Shown here piece by piece: positions 1 to 8,573 of a DNA stretch of 37,172 bases. Below the pieces are notes generated by a model. The model worked only from the letters and a program-made list of their open reading frames with translations, did not search any database and had not been told where the DNA came from. The translations under genes were made by a program, and so were the position numbers. Every line of letters begins with the position of its first letter. Position 1 is the first letter of the stretch. The stretch is from Nanobdellota archaeon (GTDB lineage: Archaea > Nanobdellota > Nanobdellia > Pacearchaeales > GW2011-AR1). Location of the stretch: contig DAOWGX010000021.1 of NCBI GenBank assembly GCA_030641715.1, forward strand, positions 1 to 37,172, read 5' to 3'.

Positions 1-619
1 GTGAAGGGATTAATGAAGTGTGGACGAATGAGGGGACTTCATAGTTTATGTCTTTTAGATTTTCGACGGCAATCATGTGAATTTTTCGTTGTTCCATTCC
101 TGCAACGACAGCGTCTACGTTTAGTGCTTTCATGTCCGCGACTTGCATAAAAGGGTAAATAATTTGAGATACTTTTGCGTGGTCTACGTCTCTTGCGACA
201 GCCTGCATTGCTCTGATTCCCCGATTTAGCGTCGAGTTTGCGGCGAGTGAAAAAACATCTTCGATATACTCTGGCTTTTTTTGAAAGCTAGTTCCTACAA
301 TTACTTCAGGGTTCTTTAATCCAATTTTTTTAAAGGCTTTTTTCCAATTTTCTACTTGTTCATTGATGAAATCCCAATCGCCTTTTTTATTTAATAAGGC
401 GTGCCAATCTGCTAGTAATATTTTGACTTTGAACCCAGCGTCTTCGAAATCTTTTAGTTTTAGGATAGTTACATAGTGTCCGATATGTAAATCTCCTGAG
501 GGTTCGTAGCCACAATAAACGATTGGTTGTTTTTTTTCAAAAGATGATTTTAGTTTTTCTTCTCTTAAAACTTCTGCGGTGTTTTTTTTTATTAGTTCTA
601 ACTTCTTTTTTGAGTCCAT
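1..619 (-). CDS. tyrS: Tyrosyl-tRNA synthetase, N-terminal part (truncated by window start)
   Basis: Manual reverse-strand translation from ATG at 619: MDSKKKLELIKKNTAEVLREEKLKSSFEKKQPIVYCGYEPSGDLHIGHYVTILKLKDF...; class I HIGH motif and archaeal TyrRS-like YCGYEPSGDLHIGH. Not in the ORF track because it runs off the window. Confidence 0.9.
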   Translation of the reverse strand, partial: MDSKKKLELIKKNTAEVLREEKLKSSFEKKQPIVYCGYEPSGDLHIGHYVTILKLKDFEDAGFKVKILLADWHALLNKKGDWDFINEQVENWKKAFKKIGLKNPEVIVGTSFQKKPEYIEDVFSLAANSTLNRGIRAMQAVARDVDHAKVSQIIYPFMQVADMKALNVDAVVAGMEQRKIHMIAVENLKDINYEVPSFVHTSLIPS

Positions 620-691
620 ATGTTGGATTGGGAACGGAGTTATTTAAATGTTGTTGGTAAGATATAAAAAGTCTTTATATTTTAGGAAGGG

Positions 692-1600
692 ATGGTAGAA
701 GTTTATGATTTGTTGATTCTTGGAACGGGTCCTGCAGGGATGGCTGCTGCGATTTATGGTGGGCGTTATGATATGAAGACTTTGATTATTGGAAAGGAAA
801 TTGGCGGGACTACGAATCTTGCGGGAGAGTTGGAGAATTATCCAGGGTTTACGGGTTCGGGGGTTGATTTGATGAAGAAGTTTGAGGAGCAGGCGAAGAC
901 TTTTGGTGCTGTGTTTGAGATGGGAAATGTTGATAAGTTGGAGAAAGTTGATAGGGGGTTTAGTGTTAGCGTCGGAGATAAAAAATTTGTCGGTCGTTCG
1001 GTTATAGGTTGTCTCGGATCGGAGCGTCGGAAGTTGGAGATTCCTGGAGAGGACGAGTTTTCGGGAAAAGGAGTTTCGTATTGTGCGACTTGCGACGGGA
1101 ATTTTTTTAGAGGCAAGACTGTTGTCGTCGTCGGTGGTTCGGATTCGGCAGCGAAGGCGGCGATTTATCTTGCGAGTATTTGTGAGAAGGTTTATATCAG
1201 TTATCGGGGAGAAAAGATGAGGTGTGTTCCGATAAGTTTGGATAGGATTGAGGCTACGGAAAATATCGAGATTATTTATAATTCTAAACTTGTTGAGATT
1301 GTAGGAGATGGGAAGGTTAGTAATGTGAGGATGGAATCCTTGAATGGGAAAAAAATGGTTGATGTCGACGGTGTTTTTATTGAGATTGGTTTGATGCCAT
1401 CTACGAAGATTTTTGAGGGGCTTGGTGTTGAATTGGATAAGGGTTATGTTAAGGTTGATGAAGGTGGCCGGACTTCGGTTGAGGGTTTGTTCGCGGCGGG
1501 AGACGGGACGAATAATCCGTTTAAGCAGACGATAACAGCGACGGCGGATGGGGCATTGGCGGCGAAGTCGGCTTATGATTTTGTGAAGTTAGGGAAGTAA
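692..1600 (+). CDS. trxB: Thioredoxin reductase (FAD/NAD(P)-dependent)
   Basis: GTGPAGMAAAIY FAD motif, CATCDG redox motif, GGSDSAAKAA, C-terminal AAGDGTNNPFKQTITATADGALAA. Confidence 0.93.
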   Translation: MVEVYDLLILGTGPAGMAAAIYGGRYDMKTLIIGKEIGGTTNLAGELENYPGFTGSGVDLMKKFEEQAKTFGAVFEMGNVDKLEKVDRGFSVSVGDKKFVGRSVIGCLGSERRKLEIPGEDEFSGKGVSYCATCDGNFFRGKTVVVVGGSDSAAKAAIYLASICEKVYISYRGEKMRCVPISLDRIEATENIEIIYNSKLVEIVGDGKVSNVRMESLNGKKMVDVDGVFIEIGLMPSTKIFEGLGVELDKGYVKVDEGGRTSVEGLFAAGDGTNNPFKQTITATADGALAAKSAYDFVKLGK

Positions 1601-1675
1601 TTAACATTTGGGTAAATATAATACGATGTTTCTATTATAATAATATTTAAATAGAGAAGGGAGGATTTTAACTAT

Positions 1676-2137
1676 ATGGGGAAAAGAATCGTCTGTATGG
1701 AAGTTAGTGATAGGACTGTTGTAGACACAGATGGATTAAATGCTGGATTGAGAGGATTAGCAACAAAAACAGAGGATTCTTATGATTTTGAGGATATTCT
1801 AAGTAGTGCGATACAATCTCTTTATAGGGCACAGCCAGAAGGACAGGTTAACTATGGGGGAGAAAATCCTCGTGTGGGAGAAATTTGGCTATGTAGATTC
1901 AATAATGAGCAAGGAGCAGGAAATGCAAATATTGAGTATATTCTTGCTGGTGAATATAAAGAAAGATGGAAATATATTCAAAAAACAATCGGAACGATAA
2001 ATTTAAGGAAAAGAACTTATTCGGTAGAATGGAATGGGAGAGGGGGGGAAGATTGCTATCAAATACCAGAAGTTTTGATGAGGGATACTGGAAGGGTTAT
2101 GGAGTGTTTAGGGTTGGATAGAAAAAGTAGAGAATAA
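1676..2137 (+). CDS. Hypothetical protein (153 aa)
   Basis: ORF with upstream GGGAGG purine tract; no recognised domain. Confidence 0.6.
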   Translation: MGKRIVCMEVSDRTVVDTDGLNAGLRGLATKTEDSYDFEDILSSAIQSLYRAQPEGQVNYGGENPRVGEIWLCRFNNEQGAGNANIEYILAGEYKERWKYIQKTIGTINLRKRTYSVEWNGRGGEDCYQIPEVLMRDTGRVMECLGLDRKSRE

Positions 2138-2187
2138 TAGGGTAGGCACTTTTCTATAAAAGAGCACAAAAAATTATTATGTTAAAC

Positions 2188-3075
2188 TCACATCCTCTCT
2201 AATCGTGCAATCCTTTTTGGTAACGGTGGATGTGTCATAAACCATTCTCTTTCTTTCGTAGGTTTCGCCAAAAACAAAGGCGCTACTGCTCCGGAAACTT
2301 TCATAGGTTTATTATCTTGAATTTTCTTCAGGGCTCCGATTAATCCCGTCGGTGTTCGTATAAACTTAACAGCCGAAGAATCTGCGGCGTATTCTCGTTT
2401 TCTTGAAATAGCTAGTTGGACCAGTGCGACGATTATCGGAGCCAGGATTGCGAGTGCGATTCCGATGATCATGAAGATTGCGTTGTTGTTTCCTCTGCTG
2501 TTTCGTCCTCCCATCATTGAATTCCAGAATAAACTTCTTAGGAAAATTTGGGAGATGATTGCTATCATCCCGACGAGGACTGCGGTTAATGTCATGAATC
2601 TGATGTCGTAGTTTGCGATGTGCGAGAGTTCGTGAGCGAGGACGCCTTCGAGTTCTTGTTTTGTTAGTTTTTGTAAGGCTCCTGTTGTTACGCAGATGAC
2701 CGCATGTTGGGGATCTCGTCCTGAGGCGAATGCGTTGATTTGTGGATTATCCATAATGTAGAGTTTTGGTTTTGGAAGTCCTGATGCAAGACAGAGCCCT
2801 TCGACGATATCGTTGTATTGTCTGTATTCGGAACTTGTGGCTTTCTTCGCACCTACAGAGGCTATTGCTAGGTCTGCGGATTTGTAGTAGCCACCGACGA
2901 CGTAGATTAGGGAGAAAATTGTTCCGAAGATTATTATGAAGAAAAGGTAGTCTCCACCGAGGGCGAAACCTATTGTGTAGATTAAGGCAAGGAGGACTAC
3001 GAGGACTATTGTAATTAGAAAGATTGAGTTGATTTTGTTTTTTCGGATTTCTTCGTGGAATGAGAGTCTTTGCAT
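2188..3075 (-). CDS. htpX: HtpX-like M48 membrane zinc metalloprotease
   Basis: Two N-terminal TM segments, VLAHELSHIANYDIR (HExxH), later REYAADSSAVKF zinc ligand motif. Confidence 0.92.
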   Translation of the reverse strand: MQRLSFHEEIRKNKINSIFLITIVLVVLLALIYTIGFALGGDYLFFIIIFGTIFSLIYVVGGYYKSADLAIASVGAKKATSSEYRQYNDIVEGLCLASGLPKPKLYIMDNPQINAFASGRDPQHAVICVTTGALQKLTKQELEGVLAHELSHIANYDIRFMTLTAVLVGMIAIISQIFLRSLFWNSMMGGRNSRGNNNAIFMIIGIALAILAPIIVALVQLAISRKREYAADSSAVKFIRTPTGLIGALKKIQDNKPMKVSGAVAPLFLAKPTKEREWFMTHPPLPKRIARLERM

Positions 3076-3084
3076 TGTTGTGAT

Positions 3085-4503
3085 TTATATGTTTTTTCTT
3101 ATATAATCTTTTAATTCATCTTCATTATTTGAAATTTCGTAAAAATTGTTTGGATTAATGTTTTTTTCAATTCCAATAAATCTTTCTTCTCTTTCAGGCG
3201 TAAAACCTAAGGCTTTCTTTATAGTCTCTTCAAATTTTACTGGCAGAGCAGTTTCCATACATATCATCGGGATTCCGTCGTTAGTTTTATATTTTTTTGC
3301 GACTGTTAGAGCATCCGCACTGTGCGGGTCTATTATTTTTCCAGTTTCTTTATATAACTGTTTTATTGTGTTTATCCTATCTTGGTGAGTTGAAGAATCG
3401 CTATAAAACCCCTTCTGCCTAAATATACTGAAATCAACCCCGAAATCTTTGAAGTCTACTTTCCCAGTTTCCTTGAATTTTTTCATATATTCTATTACGG
3501 TTTCTGCGTTTCTATCTACAATGTCGAATAATAATCTTTCGTAATTTGATGCTTTTGATATATCCATCGAAGGGCTTGATGTAATTTGTGCAGGGGTAAT
3601 TTCATAAATTCCAGTTTTAATTAGATTATCAAGAACGTTATTTTCATTTGTTGCGATAATTAATTTTCTAATTGGCAGTCCCATCTTTTTTGCAATATAT
3701 CCTGAGAGAATATTTCCGAAATTTCCAGTAGGAACCACAAAGTCAATCTCATCTCCAATCTTTTTTATAACTTGCAAATATCCTGAAAAAAAGTAAGGGA
3801 TTTGTGAAGAGATCCGTCCCCAATTAATAGAATTTACTGCGCCTAATTTTGAAAATTCTGAATCTTGCTTTAATTTTTTTACCAAATCTTGACGATCATC
3901 AAATCTTCCGTTGACACCGATGTTAAAAATATTTCCGCCTGACAGTGAACCCATTTGAGCTTTTTGAAAGTCACTCATTCCTGTTTTTGGACTCAGCATA
4001 AATAGTGTAATATTTTTCAATCCCTTAACTGCAGCTTCGGCGGATGATCCGGTGTCTCCAGAGGTTGCTCCGAGAATTATTAATTTTTCATTTCGTTTAC
4101 TTAATTCATAATTCATTTCCTGTCCCAACTCTTGTAATGCCATATCCTTGAATGCTGCTGTTGGACCAAGAGAAAGATTTTGTATAAAAAGATCTTTTCC
4201 TATTTCCTGAACAGGAACTGTGTTTAAATTTTGTGAGTTAAATTTTGGTTCTACATAGGCGTTTTTTAAGAGAGTTTTTAAATCATCGTCGGGGATTGCT
4301 CCTCTAACTAATTTCTTTTTTATTTCAAAAGCTAACTCGGGATAAGACATTTTTTTCATTGCTTTTAATTCTTCTATAGAAATTTGCGGATATTTTGTTG
4401 GAACGTATAACCCACCATCTGGAGCAAGACCCTTCAGTAAAGCATCTGTATAAGAAATCTCTTTTTTATTTTCATCTCTTGCGCTAATTAATGTCCCTTC
4501 CAT
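3085..4503 (-). CDS. thrC: Threonine synthase
   Basis: SYTDALLKGLAPDGGLYVP, NLSLGPTAAFKDMALQ (PLP lysine), GATSGDTGSSAEAAVKG. Confidence 0.94.
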   Translation of the reverse strand: MEGTLISARDENKKEISYTDALLKGLAPDGGLYVPTKYPQISIEELKAMKKMSYPELAFEIKKKLVRGAIPDDDLKTLLKNAYVEPKFNSQNLNTVPVQEIGKDLFIQNLSLGPTAAFKDMALQELGQEMNYELSKRNEKLIILGATSGDTGSSAEAAVKGLKNITLFMLSPKTGMSDFQKAQMGSLSGGNIFNIGVNGRFDDRQDLVKKLKQDSEFSKLGAVNSINWGRISSQIPYFFSGYLQVIKKIGDEIDFVVPTGNFGNILSGYIAKKMGLPIRKLIIATNENNVLDNLIKTGIYEITPAQITSSPSMDISKASNYERLLFDIVDRNAETVIEYMKKFKETGKVDFKDFGVDFSIFRQKGFYSDSSTHQDRINTIKQLYKETGKIIDPHSADALTVAKKYKTNDGIPMICMETALPVKFEETIKKALGFTPEREERFIGIEKNINPNNFYEISNNEDELKDYIRKNI

Positions 4504-4536
4504 ATTGTTATATCTAATTCTAAGTTTTTAATTGTT

Positions 4537-5085
4537 CTAGAATTCAACTTTTGGAACTGCCTTCGCTGCTTCTGGAATTTTCAAATAGTCTCGTTTTTTA
4601 AATCCGTAGAGGGAGGCGAACCATTTTCCTGGAACCATGTTTGTCATGACATTGTAGGACATGATTCCGTCGTTGTAGTATTGTCTTGCGTATGCTACCT
4701 TGTCTTCGATAGCAGAGAGTTCTTGTTGTAGTTGTAGAAAATTAGTGTTTGCTTTTAGGTCGGGGTAACCTTCTGCGATTGCGAAGATTGATTTAAGCGC
4801 TGATTGTAATTGGTTGCCGGCCTTCATTTTGTTTTCGACGCCTGATGCCTGGACGAGAGCTTTTCTTGCGTTGGTGATCTCTTTGATTATGCCTTTCTCG
4901 TGTTTCATGTATCCTTTTACCGAGGATAATAAGTTGGGTATTAAATCTGAACGTTTTTTGAGTTGAACGCTGATTTGTGCTAGGGAGTTGTCGATTTGGT
5001 GGGATAGTCGGACGAAGTTGTTGTAGTAGCTAAAGAATATTATTATTGTGACTGCTACTATTCCGAGAGTTATCCAGAGTATCAT
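4537..5085 (-). CDS. lemA: LemA family protein
   Basis: N-terminal TM, YNNFVRLSHQIDNSLAQISVQLKKRSDLIPNLLSSVKGYMKHE, C-terminal YNVMTNMVPGKWFASLYGFKKRDYLKIP. Confidence 0.92.
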   Translation of the reverse strand: MILWITLGIVAVTIIIFFSYYNNFVRLSHQIDNSLAQISVQLKKRSDLIPNLLSSVKGYMKHEKGIIKEITNARKALVQASGVENKMKAGNQLQSALKSIFAIAEGYPDLKANTNFLQLQQELSAIEDKVAYARQYYNDGIMSYNVMTNMVPGKWFASLYGFKKRDYLKIPEAAKAVPKVEF

Positions 5086-5134
5086 ATTTTGTTAAAAGAG
5101 AATAAGTTTATAAATGTTATTGGGATAAAATATC

Positions 5135-5320
5135 ATGGCATATAAGGTAACTGTGGATAAAGAAAAGTGTGTTGGTTGCGGGGCTTGTTCTGCGACTTGT
5201 TCTGGTTCTTTTGAGATGAGGGATGGTATAGCGTTTGCTGTTAAATCTGAAGTCGAAGAGTTGACGTGCGAAAAGGATGCTGAGTCTACGTGTCCTGTTG
5301 ATGCGATTAGTGTTAGTTAG
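5135..5320 (+). CDS. Small ferredoxin (Fe-S)
   Basis: CVGCGACSATC followed by a later CPVDAISV; 61 aa. Confidence 0.88.
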   Translation: MAYKVTVDKEKCVGCGACSATCSGSFEMRDGIAFAVKSEVEELTCEKDAESTCPVDAISVS

Positions 5321-5393
5321 GTTAAGGTATTTCTGTTATTTTTTAGTAGTTACAAATAGGAAGTTTTAAAAGTGTGGTGGTGGTAGTGGTATT

Positions 5394-5762
5394 ATGGTAG
5401 AAATGGGTTTTAATTGTAATAAATCAGGGGAGAAAAGCTGTATTTATAGTGATTATGTTGGACGTGTAGGGCATTACAGCGTCGGTAGTGTGGGTGTTAC
5501 TGGAGTATTAAAAGAGATAAATTTTGATAAAGGATATGTGGCTGTTCAACCATCTCTTGTGGGGCGTGGAAAATATATAAGAATAGAAGAGGATAGTCCG
5601 ACAATTATAAGTATAACTCAAGGTAATCCTCTAGCAATAAGGCCGTTAAAGGATGGCGATCTTGTTAAAATGGTTGAAGAGAGTAATAATAATGTCACCA
5701 TATTAGAGACTAAGCAACATCCAAGTTTTTTTGCTCGTGTAAAGTATTTATTTTTCAAATAA
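5394..5762 (+). CDS. Hypothetical protein (122 aa)
   Basis: Intact ORF; no family recognised. Confidence 0.55.
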   Translation: MVEMGFNCNKSGEKSCIYSDYVGRVGHYSVGSVGVTGVLKEINFDKGYVAVQPSLVGRGKYIRIEEDSPTIISITQGNPLAIRPLKDGDLVKMVEESNNNVTILETKQHPSFFARVKYLFFK

Positions 5763-5783
5763 AAATTTATTTATCTTCCGTAA

Positions 5784-5814
5784 TTTTTATAAAGGGAAGT
5801 TAACTATAGTTAAC
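5784..5814 (+). promoter_or_regulatory. TATA-like box (TTTTTATAAA) plus perfect 16-nt palindrome GTTAACTATAGTTAAC directly abutting the start codon
   Basis: Direct reading: palindrome at 5799-5814 is its own reverse complement; ATG at 5815; TATA-like tract about 25 nt upstream of the ATG. Confidence 0.7.
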
Positions 5815-6183
5815 ATGTATTTATTGCCACAGGAGATTGAAGTTTGGTATATTATTCCAGCAGTTAGGAAGGAGTTAGCGAAGTTGTTGACTAAGCAACA
5901 TGGGATGAGTTATGAACGAGCTGGAGGTATTCTTGGAATTAGTAAGGCTGCGGTTTCGCAATATTTGTCGAATAAGAGGGCGAATAAGATTAAGTTTAGT
6001 TCTGAGGTGAAGAAGGAGATTGTGAGGTCGGTGAATGTTATTGTAAAGAATGAAAGGAATGTGTTGAGTGAGATGCAAAGAATTTTGAAATATATTAAGG
6101 ATAAGAAATGTTTGTGCGAGGTTTGTAAGAAATATAACAAAAGTGTATTAAATTATTGTGGCTGTGAGCCGAAATATCCATGA
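5815..6183 (+). CDS. HTH transcriptional regulator with Cys-rich C-terminus (putative Fe-S-sensing regulator of the ISC operon)
   Basis: HTH segment SYERAGGILGISKAAVSQYLSNKRANKI; C-terminal CLCEVCKKYNKSVLNYCGC; stop overlaps the start of the cysteine desulfurase gene (ATGA). Confidence 0.85.
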   Translation: MYLLPQEIEVWYIIPAVRKELAKLLTKQHGMSYERAGGILGISKAAVSQYLSNKRANKIKFSSEVKKEIVRSVNVIVKNERNVLSEMQRILKYIKDKKCLCEVCKKYNKSVLNYCGCEPKYP

Positions 6184-7337
6184 TAAAGAGAGTTTATTTA
6201 GATAATGCAGCGACGACGAAAGTTGATGAACGAGTTTTGAAGGCGATGCGACCATTTTTTTTGGAGAAATTTGGAAATGCTTCTTCGCAACATATTCTTG
6301 GGCAGGAGACTGGGATGGTACTTGAGGAAAGTAGGGGAATAATTGCTAGGTCAATTAAGGCTAGACCCGACGAGATATTTTTTACAGGTAGTGGAACGGA
6401 ATCGAACAATTGGGCGATTAAGGGAATTGGATTAGAGAATCTTGCTTCGGGGAAAAATCATATTGTTACGACTAAAATTGAACATGATTGTATTTTGAAT
6501 TCGTGTGGTTGGATGGGGGAGCAGGGTTTTAATATGACTTATCTCGACGTTGATGAGGAAGGTTTTGTGAATCCGGAAGAGGTTAGAAAGGCGATTACGG
6601 AGAAAACTATTCTTGTTTCTATTATCCATGGTAACAACGAAATTGGAACTATTCAGGATATAGAAAAAATCGGGGAGATTTGTCGAGCCTGCGGAGTTTA
6701 TTTTCATATAGATGCTTGTCAGAGTTATACGAAAGTTCCGATTGATGTGCGAAAACAGAATTTGGATCTTGTTACGCTTAATGCTCATAAGATTAATGGT
6801 CCGAAAGGTGTGGGGGCACTTTATGTTCGGAGAGGGACGAAGATAGCTCCTCTGATTCATGGGGGGAAGCAGGAATCGGGAATGAGGAGCGGGACGGAGA
6901 ATATTCCTGGGATTGTTGGTTTTGCTAAGGCTGTGAAAATTTCGGGATCTCGAGATATTCGGAAGATGACTAGACTTCGAGATAAGTTGATTTATGAAAT
7001 TTCGAAAATTCCTCATTCAAAACTTAATGGTCCTCGAGGAGATAAAAGACTTTGTAATAATGTTAATTTTTCATTTGAAGCGATTGAGGGAGAGGCGATC
7101 GGGGCGTATTTGGATGTGAATAAGATTTGCTCGTCGACGGGTTCTGCTTGTTCATCTCGTAGTCTTGCACCGAGTCATGTTCTTAAGGCGCTTGGTCTTT
7201 CTCCGTTGAATTTAAATAGTTCAATGAGGTTAAGTCTTAGTAAGGACAATACCGATGAGGAGATAGATTATGTTATTAAAACTCTTAGAAAAATTATTTT
7301 CAAACTTAGAAAAATTTCGCCGTTTAAATTAAAGTAA
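6180..7337 (+). CDS. iscS: Cysteine desulfurase (NifS/IscS family)
   Basis: YLDNAATTKVDERVL, FTGSGTESNNWAIKG, SLNAHKINGPKGVGALYVRRG-type PLP lysine motif, catalytic loop ICSSTGSACSSRS. Confidence 0.95.
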   Translation: MIKRVYLDNAATTKVDERVLKAMRPFFLEKFGNASSQHILGQETGMVLEESRGIIARSIKARPDEIFFTGSGTESNNWAIKGIGLENLASGKNHIVTTKIEHDCILNSCGWMGEQGFNMTYLDVDEEGFVNPEEVRKAITEKTILVSIIHGNNEIGTIQDIEKIGEICRACGVYFHIDACQSYTKVPIDVRKQNLDLVTLNAHKINGPKGVGALYVRRGTKIAPLIHGGKQESGMRSGTENIPGIVGFAKAVKISGSRDIRKMTRLRDKLIYEISKIPHSKLNGPRGDKRLCNNVNFSFEAIEGEAIGAYLDVNKICSSTGSACSSRSLAPSHVLKALGLSPLNLNSSMRLSLSKDNTDEEIDYVIKTLRKIIFKLRKISPFKLK

Positions 7338-7339
7338 TT

Positions 7340-7543
7340 ATGGAAAAAAATAAAAGGATTACGAAAAATATGACCTTCGCAGAGTTAATGGGGTTGGATA
7401 GTGGGGCTGCGAAGAAGTTGGCTGACCGTGGTTTGTTTTGCGGGGGTTGTCCGATGGCGCAGTTTGAGACTATTGAGAATGGTGCTTCGGCTCATGGCGT
7501 CGATGTTGATGAGCTAATTAAGGAATTGAATGGGGATGAGTAA
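7340..7543 (+). CDS. DUF1858-type redox disulfide domain protein
   Basis: FCGGCPMAQFETIENGASAHGVDVDELIKELN matches the CxxC-xHG-N pattern of this small family. Confidence 0.85.
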   Translation: MEKNKRITKNMTFAELMGLDSGAAKKLADRGLFCGGCPMAQFETIENGASAHGVDVDELIKELNGDE

Positions 7544-7904
7544 TTTAGTTTATAACAAGAAGGTTCTTGACCATTTTCAAAATCCTCGGAATATGGGGGT
7601 GATGAAAAATCCCGACGCTGAAGCGACTGTTGGAAATGTTACTTGTGGCGATGTTATGAAGATTATGATTAAGGTTGAGGATGACAAGATTAAGGATATT
7701 AAGTTTCAGACGATGGGTTGTGTTGCGGCGATTGCTACGTCTTCGATGGCGACGGAGATGGCGAAGGGGAAGAGTTTGGAGGAAGCGAAGAGGATTACTA
7801 ATAAGGATGTTGCGGAAGCGTTGGGTCAGTTACCGTCGATAAAGGTTCATTGTTCTAATCTTGCCGCGGATGCTTTGAACAAGGCGATTGAAAATTTTGA
7901 ATAA
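7530..7904 (+). CDS. iscU: Fe-S cluster scaffold IscU/NifU-like
   Basis: VLDHFQNPRNMGVMKNPDAEATVGNVTCGDVMKIMIKV, MGCVAAIATSSMATEM, VHCSNLAADALNKAI; three conserved Cys. Start could be the second Met at 7536. Confidence 0.94.
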   Translation: MGMSNLVYNKKVLDHFQNPRNMGVMKNPDAEATVGNVTCGDVMKIMIKVEDDKIKDIKFQTMGCVAAIATSSMATEMAKGKSLEEAKRITNKDVAEALGQLPSIKVHCSNLAADALNKAIENFE

Positions 7905-7908
7905 AAAT

Positions 7909-7946
7909 AATGAATCTCCAAGGCTCCCTAACCAAAGAGATTCATT
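7909..7946. terminator. 10-bp perfect inverted repeat (AATGAATCTC ... GAGATTCATT) between convergent genes; possible terminator or mRNA 3' structure
   Basis: Arms 7909-7918 and 7937-7946 with an 18-nt loop, 4 nt after the iscU stop. Confidence 0.5.
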
Positions 7947-7985
7947 GAATATGATTAAATTAAAAAATAATAATTTTTAGAAGAT

Positions 7986-8162
7986 TTATTTCTTCTTCTT
8001 TTTCTTCACGACTTTCTTTTTGACAACTTTCTTTTTGACAACTTTCTTTTTCTTTTTGCCCCCTCGTGCCATCTTAGCCTCACAAACGCTTCCCTTTCCA
8101 TCTACATAATATAGAAATCCAGATTTTCGTTTGATAACATTTTTTGCAATAACTTTTCCCAT
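7986..8162 (-). CDS. Small (58 aa) basic protein with Lys/Val repeat tail
   Basis: Manual translation: MGKVIAKNVIKRKSGFLYYVDGKGSVCEAKMARGGKKKKKVVKKKVVKKKVVKKKKKK*. Preceded by two Shine-Dalgarno-like GGAGGT motifs and a TATA-like tract. Absent from the supplied ORF track. Confidence 0.8.
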   Translation of the reverse strand: MGKVIAKNVIKRKSGFLYYVDGKGSVCEAKMARGGKKKKKVVKKKVVKKKVVKKKKKK

Positions 8163-8273
8163 TTTTTTACCTCCTTTTTACCTCCTTAGATTGAGATAGT
8201 TTTGTTAATTCAATTTTATATTTAAATGTTTCTATTGTCGATGAAATTGTTTATCGTCGATGATTTGTCATTT

Positions 8274-8573
8274 TTATGTAGTCCTTGGAATCTCGAGGAG
8301 GTATCTTCCATTGCCTGAAATATTAAGTTTCCAGTTTTTAACGTCGACGATTTTTGTTGAATGCATTTTCTCGTCGAGCCAGATTGCCTTGAATGGTTTA
8401 CAGAATAGTGAATGTATCGAGAGGGTTTTGTTTTTGTCGAAAGTAAATAAGAGTGGTGGAGAGTTTTTTTTAAACATTAATCCTAAAAACTTTTTGGAAG
8501 GAGTGTCGCAAATTTTTACATTTATCTTTTCACTTTTTCCGTCAATAAAATATTTTATTTCTTTTAGAACCAT
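8274..8573 (-). CDS. DUF192 family protein
   Basis: KICDTPSKKFLGLMFKKN, LSIHSLFCKPFKAIWLDEK pattern of DUF192. Confidence 0.75.
   Translation of the reverse strand: MVLKEIKYFIDGKSEKINVKICDTPSKKFLGLMFKKNSPPLLFTFDKNKTLSIHSLFCKPFKAIWLDEKMHSTKIVDVKNWKLNISGNGRYLLEIPRTT

Noticed and set aside
1806-2000. 64-aa alternative-frame ORF within the 153-aa hypothetical gene
   Set aside because: Fully nested in a longer same-strand ORF with a better ribosome-binding context.
6432-7016. 194-aa minus-strand ORF opposite iscS
   Set aside because: Antisense to catalytic and PLP motifs of cysteine desulfurase.
8220-8270. Repeated GTCGATGA/CGTCGATGA motifs upstream of the small basic protein
   Set aside because: Short, and the extent is ambiguous; could be promoter-proximal noise. 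Not enough to call an operator.
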